The position numbers were made by a program, and so were the translations under genes. The notes beneath the pieces are model-generated. The model was given only the letters and a program-made list of their open reading frames with translations, had not been told where the DNA came from and did not search any database. A DNA stretch of 64,000 nucleotides from Rhizobium chutanense (lineage in GTDB: Bacteria > Pseudomonadota > Alphaproteobacteria > Rhizobiales > Rhizobiaceae): contig NZ_NWSV01000003.1 in NCBI RefSeq assembly GCF_002531935.1, positions 124,001-188,000 on the forward strand. Reading direction: 5' to 3'. How positions within the stretch are numbered: the stretch's first letter is position 1; every line of letters begins with the position of its first letter. This document shows, in pieces, positions 29,281 through 36,141 of this stretch.

Positions 29281-30582
29281 TTATTGGGCCGGCTGTTCCA
29301 TGCCGGCCGTGGTATCGAGCGCCAGCTCGGCATTGCCATCCATCTGATAGATGTCGTCGCGGAACTGGACGATGCCGTCGGGCATGCCCCAGGCGGAGAT
29401 GTAGACGAAATAGACCGGAACTTCCGTGGCGAGCTTGATCGGCGTGTTGACGCCGGTTGCGATCACCTGCTCCATCTGCTGGCGGCTCCAGCCCGGGGTT
29501 TCGCGCAAGAGCCAGTTCGACAGGTCGCGCACGTTCTGGACGCGGACGCAGCCGGAGGATTCGAAGCGCATCAGCTTGTTGAACAGGCCCTGCTGCGGCG
29601 TGTCGTGCATGTACTCGCCGTTCTTGTTGTAGAAGTTGATCTTCGTCGAGGCCATGGCGTTGGTTTTGCCGGGGTCCTGGCGGAACATCAGGTTCGGCGC
29701 CTCGCCGTTCCAGTCGATGGTCTCGGGAGCGACTTCGTTGCCCTTGCCGTCGATCAGGCGGATCGCGTTCTTTTCGAGATAGGTCGGATCCTTGCGCATC
29801 AGCGGCATGATGTCCTTCTCGACGATCGAGCGCGGCGAGGTCCAGTAAGGATTGAGAATGACCTCGTAGATCTTCGAGTTGACGAGATGCGTCGGGCGGC
29901 TGAGACGGCCGACAACGGCGGTGTGGCGCGTCGCGACACTGCCATCCTCGACAGCTTCGACATAGGCGGCCGGGATATTGACCATCACGTGGCGGCGCCC
30001 GAGATCCTCGGGGAAAGTCTGCAGGCGGATGATATTGGTGTTCAGCTGCTGCAGGCGGACATCGGCGGGGATGTTCATCGCCTTCAGCGTGAATTCACCG
30101 AGAACGCCGTCGGACGGCAGGCCGTGGCGGGCCTGGAAGCGCTTGACTGCGCCGTCGACATAGGAATCGAAGGCGCTCGACATGCCGGCCTCGCGCGGCA
30201 GGTCGCCGGTGATCGCCAGGCGCTGGCGCAGCGCCTGGACTGCGGGATGGCTGACGCCGAGCTGCAGGCGCTGGTCACCGGGGTTGACCTCGGGCCAGCC
30301 GCCGGCGGCCGCGATCTGCTGATACTGCATGACCGCCTGCTGGGCGCTCGCAACCGATTGGGGGCCGAGGATCGGCGTGTTGGAAACGACGGCGCTTGCC
30401 GTGCGCGAAGCCGCCTTGGCGTCGAACTGGTCGTCCCAGTTGCCGCGGCGCGGCGCATTGATCAGCGTATCGAGCGCCGATTGCGCGAAGGCCGGCGCGG
30501 CGATCGCACTGGCGCCAACCGTTGCCGCGGACGCAAGGAAGGCGCGGCGCGAGAGAGCTTCATTTCCGTTTTTCTTCGACAT
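29281..30582 (-). CDS. L,D-transpeptidase (YkuD/YcbB-like), Tat-exported
   Basis: About 433 residues. The Tat-type signal peptide contains SRRAFLASA and ends near AFAQS. A peptidoglycan-binding region follows (SHPAVQALRQRL, RHGLPSDGVLGEFTL). The YkuD catalytic domain carries the Cys-containing motif FESSGCVRVQN near residue 343, preceded by a conserved His in HDTPQQG. It makes 3-3 cross-links or other L,D links in peptidoglycan. It is the likely equivalent of LdtP, the target of the MarR-type LdtR, whose gene is now 4.3 kb upstream because of an insertion. The start at 30582 (MSKKNG) suits the signal peptide better than 30594. Confidence 0.93.
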   Translation of the reverse strand: MSKKNGNEALSRRAFLASAATVGASAIAAPAFAQSALDTLINAPRRGNWDDQFDAKAASRTASAVVSNTPILGPQSVASAQQAVMQYQQIAAAGGWPEVNPGDQRLQLGVSHPAVQALRQRLAITGDLPREAGMSSAFDSYVDGAVKRFQARHGLPSDGVLGEFTLKAMNIPADVRLQQLNTNIIRLQTFPEDLGRRHVMVNIPAAYVEAVEDGSVATRHTAVVGRLSRPTHLVNSKIYEVILNPYWTSPRSIVEKDIMPLMRKDPTYLEKNAIRLIDGKGNEVAPETIDWNGEAPNLMFRQDPGKTNAMASTKINFYNKNGEYMHDTPQQGLFNKLMRFESSGCVRVQNVRDLSNWLLRETPGWSRQQMEQVIATGVNTPIKLATEVPVYFVYISAWGMPDGIVQFRDDIYQMDGNAELALDTTAGMEQPAQ

Positions 30583-31024
30583 AGTCCCAACCACTGAATG
30601 CCACGGTAAAGAGAAGCCGCGGCTCTTTGCGAAATCACTGCGCTTTAACGCAGATCCCTGTCCATTCCTTGTCCCGGCACATCAAAAAATCCCGCTTGCC
30701 CCATCACAAGATTGCGATGCGGAAGCCTGAACATTCCTGATCGGTCCATTGAAAGCGCCGGTTGTTAAGCCTTTCGCTGCCACACCAATATGGCCAATTC
30801 GTGTTGCCAGGCCGGTTGAGTACTGCCGGCTGCCGGGAATACGACGCAACGAACCATATGACGGGGTAAACCGTGCGGGTTAATAACGGCTAAAAAACGG
30901 CTTGAATACAGGCGATTATGCTTGCCTGGCTTGCGTTGCAAAGATGCCACGGGGGCACAAACGGCAAATCGGACGTGCAGGGAACACGTCCGATTTTCTG
31001 CAACCCTGAAGGAGGTCAGGGATC
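30583..31024. other. Intergenic region upstream of the L,D-transpeptidase gene
   Basis: A 442-bp stretch without a gene. It must carry the transpeptidase promoter and any LdtR operator. At its right end is a strong hairpin (30966-30996). Immediately to the right is a 42-bp remnant of the ldtR 3' end (31025-31066). No open frame here looks protein coding. Confidence 0.5.
30966..30996 (-). terminator. Probable ancestral ldtR terminator, now stranded
   Basis: A 12-bp perfect stem (AAATCGGACGTG with CACGTCCGATTT) and a seven-base loop, lying 28 bases after the remnant ldtR stop at 31025 on the minus strand. The short T-tract makes it a moderate terminator in either direction. In the uninterrupted locus it would end the ldtR transcript. 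Confidence 0.6.
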
Positions 31025-31066
31025 TTAGAGACGATACATGATCGAGTCGTTCCAGAAGCGCTTGAG
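31025..31066. repeat. Left attachment-site repeat: displaced 3' end of ldtR
   Basis: Read on the minus strand this encodes LKRFWNDSIMYRL followed by a stop. That matches the last 13 residues of the intact ldtR at 34929-34970 (LDRFWNDSIMYRL, stop) except for one residue. The DNA differs at several synonymous positions and at the stop (TAA here, TGA there); the longest exact match is TCGTTCCAGAA (31047-31057 and 34951-34961). The pair brackets an integrase remnant, as expected for attL/attR of an element that integrates into the end of a gene. Confidence 0.75.
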
Positions 31067-31094
31067 AATTATGACAATTGCAGAAATTTGAACG

Positions 31095-31114
31095 ACTGGC
31101 GCGCAATTGGCGCG
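31095..31114 (+). repeat. Candidate integrase arm-type site, left copy
   Basis: Twenty bases, ACTGGCGCGCAATTGGCGCG, lie between the left core repeat and the integrase stop. The same sequence with one change occurs at 34812-34831 in the same orientation near the right end of the element. Interpretation as integrase binding arms is inference. Confidence 0.55.
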
Positions 31115-31356
31115 TCAGCGTCCCCGTTCGATTAGTGGAGCATCAAGTGGGATAGCGGTGCGCAGGAGCTTTTCAATCGCTTCAGCGGCCTTTTCGAGGT
31201 AGTCGGGCGAGGCTAATGCGTACATTTCGGTGATGTTGTAGCCCGGCATTTTGTGGCCGAGCTGCGCCCCAACCTCCCACGGGCTTACGCGATCTAGGGA
31301 TTCCTCTACCCGCATGGTATGAATATAAAAACGTCTAAGTTGAGGTGGGGCGGCTA
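31115..31356 (-). pseudogene. Tyrosine recombinase (phage integrase) C-terminal remnant
   Basis: The open frame on the minus strand encodes QLRRFYIHTM...VSPWEVGAQLGHKMPGYNITEMYALASPDYL, the C-terminal catalytic part of a tyrosine recombinase. It includes the GHK box and the YA nucleophile region. About 67 residues remain from an ATG at 31315, and the frame continues upstream in family-like sequence to a TGA near 31357. The N-terminal DNA-binding region and the first catalytic Arg are gone, replaced by an unrelated plus-strand gene. It cannot be active. It sits next to the left att repeat, as integrases do. Confidence 0.8.
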
Positions 31357-31697
31357 TGGACAGTCACGAAGTAGTAGAGGTTGGAGAAGAAGTCATTAAA
31401 GAAGCTTTTAAGAAGGAGCCTAAAGGGCTCAAGCCTAAGAGCATTTCTCTCACCTATTTCTTATTCATGTTTATCGGCTACAGCCACGAATATACCTTCA
31501 GAACCCTTATTCTGGCGATGATGCTTGTTTGCGGCATTATGGCAATCAGATTGGCGTGGTGGAACTTGACGCATACCGAAAATTTCAATCGGTATGGTGC
31601 CCTGTTGTTCGAATCCCTGCTTTTCCCTATTGAGTTCTATGCTTTGGGATGGATTCTGAGGGTTGTTTTCAATTATTTCGGATGGAACGTGGCTTGA
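31356..31697 (+). CDS. Small membrane protein of unknown function
   Basis: 113 residues: a charged N-terminus (about 28 residues, KKEPKGLKPK) then three likely transmembrane helices (around SLTYFLFMFIGY, LILAMMLVCGIMAI and LLFESLLFPIEFYALGW). It is AT-rich for this window. GAGGTGGGG precedes the start. It lies inside the decayed element, next to the integrase remnant. No family recognised. Confidence 0.65.
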   Translation: MDSHEVVEVGEEVIKEAFKKEPKGLKPKSISLTYFLFMFIGYSHEYTFRTLILAMMLVCGIMAIRLAWWNLTHTENFNRYGALLFESLLFPIEFYALGWILRVVFNYFGWNVA

Positions 31698-31722
31698 TTT
31701 CGTTGTTCGGGGTGTTGAAAAT

Positions 31723-32199
31723 ATGAATATCAAACGCGGGCTTTTCCGGCTTTGGCTGGTTTTAAGCATAATCTGGATTGCAGTATTCGTCTTCATCAGC
31801 TGGGACTCGATTGAGCGCGACGAGTGGTGGTCCGGCGATCCCGACATCTATGCAGATCTCCCGGTGCCCTGCGGTAAAGCAAGGGGAACCGAGGGGAAGG
31901 ATTATTCTCAAAGACTGGCCCCGGAACCATGGAATACCGTTCGCAATCCAGGTTCCGCATGTTGGTATCCGGAGAGAAAATTTCGCGCGCTGTTCCCCTT
32001 CTACAATGGCAATAGTCACGGGAAGGTCAGCAAAATGCTTTACGACGAACTCGGCTGGGAACCTGCAGAGGGCGGTGACAAATTTCTGCGCACCAAACCA
32101 GTCGTTTTGGCCGCATTGCTACCTCCGCTGCTCGTGCTTGCGGTCGGCTCCGCCTTGGTATGGGCCTTTTCAGGTTTCGCTCGCCGTCCCGCCGCTTGA
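31723..32199 (+). CDS. Membrane protein with periplasmic loop, unknown function
   Basis: About 158 residues with an N-terminal helix (LFRLWLVLSIIWIAVFVFI), a central polar region and a C-terminal helix (VVLAALLPPLLVLAVGSALVWAF). This N- and C-terminal helix layout is often seen in small rhizobial prophage or plasmid membrane proteins, but I cannot name a family. The start at MNIKRG (31723) is preferred to 31663, which overlaps the previous gene. Probably co-transcribed with the gene at 31356. Confidence 0.7.
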   Translation: MNIKRGLFRLWLVLSIIWIAVFVFISWDSIERDEWWSGDPDIYADLPVPCGKARGTEGKDYSQRLAPEPWNTVRNPGSACWYPERKFRALFPFYNGNSHGKVSKMLYDELGWEPAEGGDKFLRTKPVVLAALLPPLLVLAVGSALVWAFSGFARRPAA

Positions 32200-32283
32200 T
32201 CTTTTATTCCAGCGATTCCAGTTCAGCCCCTTCCCCCGCTCTTTCGGGTCGAACCATTCCCCGCCGTACCGATCGAGGAAGAC

Positions 32284-32502
32284 TTAAGCCCCTGCCTTGG
32301 TAGCGAAGCAATGGACGTTGTAGTGCCGGTCCTCATGGAAGATTGAGTGGCCGCGAGCGCAGCGCATCAGCTTCTGCTTCCCGCAAAAGTCAGACTGTTC
32401 TGTCCCGAGCTTCCCGAGCGATAGCTCTTGCGGCTGGATGATTTGGAAGGGCCATCCACGGTCGATGGCTGATGGGGTAAGTTCACCTTTGCGCCTGTTC
32501 AT
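32284..32502 (-). CDS. Small cysteine-rich hypothetical protein
   Basis: 72 residues with CGKQKLMRCARGHSIF and NVHCFA, three Cys plus several His that could bind a metal. AAAGGCGCC precedes the ATG, and the start overlaps the end of the MltR-like frame, suggesting coupled translation. Function unknown; lies in the decayed element. Confidence 0.55.
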   Translation of the reverse strand: MNRRKGELTPSAIDRGWPFQIIQPQELSLGKLGTEQSDFCGKQKLMRCARGHSIFHEDRHYNVHCFATKAGA

Positions 32503-33066
32503 GGCGCCTTTGTTCTATTTTGTTCTGCCGAGTCAACTCCGAAGCATGAGCGCCTATTGGCTTGAGACGCAGATCGAGCACTTTGATACGTTCGGCAAGC
32601 ATCTCCATCTGTGCGATCAAGTCAGACATCGTTCGGCGCACCTTATCAAACTTAGGTTCGGCATCACGATCGATATAACCCCTACCGTCGCTAAGGGCGG
32701 CGATATGCCCCTTGATGGAGGCGGTTTCAAAAGACACGCCTGACCAATTATGCGCGAATTCATTACGAATTTGCCGAATATGCTCAAGATCTGCAACCGC
32801 GTGTCATTGATGAGCCCTAGAGCATAGGCTGTCGCAATCCGAGATGAGAACGTGCCTAGCGGCGCACCAAACTCGTCTATTAGTTTTTTTGCTGATTTCA
32901 CGTCGCGCATGTAAGCCAATATGAGACGACGCAAGCTCTCCTCAGCAAAAGAGGCAACAGATAATATCAGTCCTCGCTCATCCTGCTCTTGCAAGAGACC
33001 TAGCAGTTGGCTGAATTTCTGGTAGGGAAAGTCCTGCACATCGAGGTTCTTCTTTGGCATTTTCAC
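32483..33066 (-). pseudogene. MltR-like regulator family gene, frameshifted
   Basis: The first part (33066 to about 32804) encodes a protein like the MltR family: ERGLILSVASFAEESLRRLI and APLGTFSSRIATAYALGLI. From about 32803 the family continues in another frame: VADLEHIRQIRNEFAHNW, which is the typical 'IRNEFAH' block, and then to a stop at 32483. The total span is 584 bp, one base short of a whole number of codons, so a single-base loss between about 32798 and 32807 explains it. Either the gene is broken or the base was lost in sequencing. MltR-type proteins occur as regulators and in mobile elements. The start is probably the ATG at 33060, behind GGAG. Confidence 0.75.
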
Positions 33067-33076
33067 TCCGCTGGAA

Positions 33077-33754
33077 TCATTCGCAAGGCCTTCTCAAGTA
33101 GCAAACATGCTGTTGTTTTGACCATTGCTGTAGAAGACGCTTCCGTTCCTGAACGTTCAATCCCATCGCCAACTTCACGTCCGAGATGAAGGATGCCAGT
33201 GACGGTATCTTCCCCTCACCTCGCACGGCCCACCGAAAAGCCTTCCGGATGGCAAACAGCGGAAACTCGCCCAGCTGCTCGCCCCATACCTCGACCTGTG
33301 CGGCCGATTTAGCGGCGTCGCCCGTGTAGAGGTTGAACGCCGCAAAGAGCTTTGCGATCTCGACCGCCAGTTCAGGGCGACGCCCGGACGATGGCTCCAG
33401 AATCTCAGAAAGGGATCTCAGGACCGTCGAAACCGCTTCCCGCATTTCCGGCGTCTTCTCCGGCTCGGGAACCCGTGGGAACGGCTCCATACCCATTCGA
33501 GCTTTGACCTCCTGCGCCGCGAGCCACGAAGCCATGGAGGGCGGCAGTAAGTCCCTCACTAACCGCTCCGCCAGCACCGCCGCCTCGTCTGCTGTTCTGG
33601 CCAAAGTGGCCTTTAACGACGCTTCCGGCAAAGGAAAGCATGGCCGGTCAAGACTACTGCCGCAGCCTATGGAGCGGCCGCCGCGAACCCGCGCCGCGTG
33701 AAGTAGGCTTACTTCCGGATCGTATCCGTCAGCGCATAGTAAATGTGCCACCAA
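33077..33754 (-). CDS. Phage-like hypothetical protein
   Basis: Up to 225 residues. The C-terminal half (WGEQLGEFPLFAIRKAFRWA...GKIPSLASFISDVK) resembles small phage proteins near replication genes that have the 'W..L..FP..AI..A...W..' pattern. Function is unknown. The N-terminal boundary is uncertain: the longest frame begins at a TTG without a ribosome site, so the true start is later or the 5' end is truncated. It ends 11 bp before the MltR-like gene on the same strand. Confidence 0.55.
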   Translation of the reverse strand: MVAHLLCADGYDPEVSLLHAARVRGGRSIGCGSSLDRPCFPLPEASLKATLARTADEAAVLAERLVRDLLPPSMASWLAAQEVKARMGMEPFPRVPEPEKTPEMREAVSTVLRSLSEILEPSSGRRPELAVEIAKLFAAFNLYTGDAAKSAAQVEVWGEQLGEFPLFAIRKAFRWAVRGEGKIPSLASFISDVKLAMGLNVQERKRLLQQWSKQQHVCYLRRPCE

Positions 33755-33805
33755 GGGCTTGTGCGCGTTTGCTTACTGTTCAGGCAGGCGTAGTCGGTAA
33801 CTCGA

Positions 33806-33843
33806 CCCCCTGTCCAACGGCATTGCAGGGGGCCGCTTTTTTT
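33806..33843 (+). terminator. Rho-independent terminator inside the element
   Basis: CCCCCTG (33806-33812) pairs with CAGGGGG (33826-33832), followed by CCGC and seven T. It is oriented for plus-strand transcripts and ends 11 bases before a short plus-strand gene. No convincing upstream plus-strand gene is left, which fits deletion of part of the element. Confidence 0.7.
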
Positions 33844-33854
33844 GGAGCAACATC

Positions 33855-33980
33855 ATGATCATCGAGCTTTACGTGAGCGGCACCGACCACCCGCCGCTCT
33901 ACGATGGCTACATCGACAATGACGGAACTATCTGGGGCATGTCCCCGCCCCCGCCGCAGGCTGACGATGAGCTGGTATAG
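33855..33980 (+). CDS. Short phage-like hypothetical protein (41 residues)
   Basis: ATG at 33855 behind GGAG, stop at 33978-33980. It encodes MIIELYVSGTDHPPLYDGYI...DNDGTIWGM and a Pro-rich end with QADDELV. The sequence is compositionally protein-like and resembles tiny phage genes. Function unknown. Confidence 0.45.
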   Translation: MIIELYVSGTDHPPLYDGYIDNDGTIWGMSPPPPQADDELV

Positions 33981-34120
33981 GTCGTGCTGCAGCGAAACAG
34001 CCAGACGCCCAACGTCGACCAACGGCAAGCCATCAACTTCCTCGTGAGGATGAACAAAGCCGAGACACAACTCTTCTTCCGACTTCCCAGCCTCATTGGT
34101 TAGCCCTCTTCCGAGGGCTT

Positions 34121-34375
34121 TTATTTTAGAGGCCGTGAAGATGAGATATCCACGCGGTATTCCATACCACGGAGCATTTCCGCCACAGCATTGGCCGCTT
34201 TCCAGTTTCTGTCGTTATATGGAACGCTATAGAGCCAGACAGTCGCCCGATCATCCGTCAAGCCTATCACTTCATGGCAAATAGCATCCGCGCTCTCCCC
34301 ATTGAGGAAACGCCCGCCAGTTGATTCCAGCCGCCGCTCGGCTACCATCCCCCGCAACTCACGAGGGATTTTCAT
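34121..34375 (-). CDS. Hypothetical protein divergent from the Rap1a-like gene
   Basis: 84 residues from an ATG at 34375: KIPRELRGMVAERRLEST, then DDRATVWLYSVPYNDRNW and AEMLRGMEYRVDISSS. It reads like a folded alpha/beta protein rather than a shadow. Its start codon overlaps the start codon of the plus-strand gene at 34374 (a CATG palindrome), leaving no room for separate leaders, and no clear ribosome site is visible. One of the two may not be expressed. Confidence 0.45.
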   Translation of the reverse strand: MKIPRELRGMVAERRLESTGGRFLNGESADAICHEVIGLTDDRATVWLYSVPYNDRNWKAANAVAEMLRGMEYRVDISSSRPLK

Positions 34376-34748
34376 GCGCGCGATTCTCGCTGTCTCGCTT
34401 TTCGCTATGGCAGGCACTGCCCAGGCTGGCTTTTATACCGGCAACGAGCTTCACGAGTTGTGCCAAGGAAATCGTGAGGCAGTATCAGGCTACGTCGCGG
34501 GCGTCATAGACAAAAGCGCTTATGACCTCTCAGTGCTAAGCACGCTAGATCAAGCGCCATCCGGCGATGTTGTGACGTTCGCGCGGAAATATCGGATGGG
34601 TGGCTTCATCTGCTATCCAGACGGAATGATTTTGCGCCAAGCGCGAGATGTCGTTTGCAAGTATCTCGCCGATCATCCCGAGAACCGCCAGAAAGACGCC
34701 GAGGGTCTGGTGCAGGCCGCGCTGTACGATGCATGGCCGTGCAAATAG
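34374..34748 (+). CDS. Rap1a/Tai-type immunity protein
   Basis: 124 residues with a signal peptide (MRAILAVSLFAMAGTAQAG). The mature domain has GNELHELCQG, then ICYPDGMILRQARDVVCKYL and a final DAWPCK, with four conserved Cys. This is the Rap1a/Tai immunity family, periplasmic proteins that block peptidoglycan amidase effectors of type VI secretion and are also common in phages and islands. No partner effector is nearby, so the role here is open. GAGGG lies before the start. Confidence 0.75.
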   Translation: MRAILAVSLFAMAGTAQAGFYTGNELHELCQGNREAVSGYVAGVIDKSAYDLSVLSTLDQAPSGDVVTFARKYRMGGFICYPDGMILRQARDVVCKYLADHPENRQKDAEGLVQAALYDAWPCK

Positions 34749-34928
34749 CAAAAAGCGCATCGCGGAGGGAAAGCCGCTTTGCGCTTAAGGTGCCGAATGG
34801 AGGTCGGATTTACTGGCGCGCAAGTGGCGCGCAAACCAGCGCCACTTAGTGCCACCTAGTGCCCTTTTAGGCACTTTCGCGCCAGTTAGAGCATTCTAAT
34901 ATGGAAGCGTCAACAGTAGGGTATCGTC
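34749..34928. other. Right end of the element with repeats next to the ldtR stop
   Basis: 180 bp without a gene. It contains the second copy of the 20-base arm-like repeat (34812-34831), an inverted GCGCCACTTAG copy of part of it, and tandem GTGCCACCTAGTGCC-like units up to about 34880. No terminator for ldtR is visible here, unlike the left side where a strong hairpin remains. Confidence 0.5.
34812..34831 (+). repeat. Candidate integrase arm-type site, right copy
   Basis: ACTGGCGCGCAAGTGGCGCG, identical in 19 of 20 bases and in the same orientation to 31095-31114. It is followed by inverted and tandem partial copies. Confidence 0.55.
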
Positions 34929-35444
34929 TCAAAGACGGTACATGATACTATCGTTCCAGAAACGGTCGAGGCGCTGGAGCAGCTTGTTCATTTGGGTGAA
35001 CTCGTCGGTGCCGATGCCGCCGACCTTGTCGATCGAGGTGATGTGGCGTTCGTAGAGCTTGGCGACCGTTTCGGCGATGTCCTGGCCGGTTTCGGTCAGG
35101 CTGATGCGGACCGAGCGGCGGTCGATGCGCGAGCGCTGGTGGTTGATGAAGCCGAGATCGACCAGCTTCTTGACGTTGTAGGAAACGTTGGAGCCGAGAT
35201 AGTAGCCACGCGAGCGCAGCTCGCCGGCGGTCAGCTCGGAATTGCCGATGTTGAAAAGGAGCAGCGCCTGGATGGCGTTGACGTCGCTGCGGCCCTGACG
35301 GTCGAACTCATCCTTGATGACGTCGAGAAGACGACGGTGAAGACGTTCAACAAGATGAAGGGATTCCATGTAAAGATCACGGATGCCCTGATCCTGCTGG
35401 TCACGGAAGTTCGATACCGCCTGCGGCTTGATTTTCGTGTTCAT
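34929..35444 (-). CDS. ldtR: MarR-family transcriptional regulator LdtR
   Basis: 171 residues with a MarR winged helix: LTAGELRSRGYYLGSNVSYNVKKLVDLGFI, wing SRIDRRSVRISLTETGQ, and dimerising helices at both ends (shown in part). LdtR in related Rhizobiales controls an adjacent L,D-transpeptidase gene; here that gene is at 29281-30582 on the same strand. The last 42 bp are duplicated at 31025-31066, and an integrase remnant lies between, so a mobile element has inserted at the gene's 3' end while leaving the protein intact. The transcript is now cut off from its likely original terminator at 30966-30996. Confidence 0.9.
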   Translation of the reverse strand: MNTKIKPQAVSNFRDQQDQGIRDLYMESLHLVERLHRRLLDVIKDEFDRQGRSDVNAIQALLLFNIGNSELTAGELRSRGYYLGSNVSYNVKKLVDLGFINHQRSRIDRRSVRISLTETGQDIAETVAKLYERHITSIDKVGGIGTDEFTQMNKLLQRLDRFWNDSIMYRL

Positions 35445-35572
35445 ATTGACTGCCTCACTGTTTGGTTGGCGGTGTGTTTTCTTCCCGCCTTGAGTGAGAC
35501 CCTATCGAATACATATAAAATTCGACTTAAACCGCAGGCTTAACGGAGCCTTACTGGTAACTCCACGTTGTC

Positions 35573-36010
35573 TCAGGGTAAATCAACACTTACCTGACGG
35601 CGCTGCCGGCGCTTTTCCAGCCAGAGCAGCAGGCGGAAAATCCAGTAAACGACGGCGACGATGACATGCAGCAGGATGATCAGCTTGTTGGGGCCGAAAA
35701 TATCCGGCAGCAAGCCATACATCAGGATCTGGCCGCCGGCGGCCAGCACCCAGATGACCGGTCCCCACGAGACGGTCAGCCAGAGGCCGAGGGACGCGAC
35801 GGGAAAGAGCACGGCGAGACTGGTGCTCGCCACCTTCCACGGCAGGCTCAAAAGATCGAAGCGGCCGGCGCCGACCAGCGAATAACCGACGAGCATCGCC
35901 CAATATTGCAGGCCGAACCAGAAGCAGGAGACGGCGACCAGTCTCAGGAAGAGAATGAAGAGAATGTCGGCCAGCGTGCGTTTCGGTATCGTCGGGGAAT
36001 CGGTTTCCAT
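35573..36010 (-). CDS. DUF6163-type membrane protein
   Basis: About 145 residues from METDSP, with four predicted transmembrane helices (around ILFILFLRLVAVSCFWFG, VASTSLAVLFPVASLGLWL, WVLAAGGQILMYGLL and LLHVIVAVVYWIFRLLLWL) and a basic tail EKRRQRRQ. Recognised as the small Rhizobiales membrane family usually found beside ldtR and hemB. Function unknown. A start at 36067 would add a non-homologous stretch. Divergent from hemB. Confidence 0.75.
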   Translation of the reverse strand: METDSPTIPKRTLADILFILFLRLVAVSCFWFGLQYWAMLVGYSLVGAGRFDLLSLPWKVASTSLAVLFPVASLGLWLTVSWGPVIWVLAAGGQILMYGLLPDIFGPNKLIILLHVIVAVVYWIFRLLLWLEKRRQRRQVSVDLP

Positions 36011-36141
36011 GGCGCAAACATCGGTTGGGGAGCGTATCGTTACAAGCAGTTTTTCCGCCGCGGCCAATCGTCCGGTTTGGATTTTCCGGGCGCCATGATA
36101 ATGAGCGCACCGATAAATGGAATGGGCTGGGGATAGATATC

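Noticed and set aside
31115..31315. Functional small integrase
   Set aside because: Only the C-terminal catalytic part is left; the first catalytic Arg and the DNA-binding domain are missing.
32483..32737. Separate 84-codon gene on the minus strand
   Set aside because: Its sequence is the continuation of the MltR-like family after a frameshift (IRNEFAH block just upstream in the same frame), not an independent gene.
33640..33858. 72-codon plus-strand frame across the terminator in the element
   Set aside because: It runs through a strong terminator, has no ribosome site and overlaps a better minus-strand frame.
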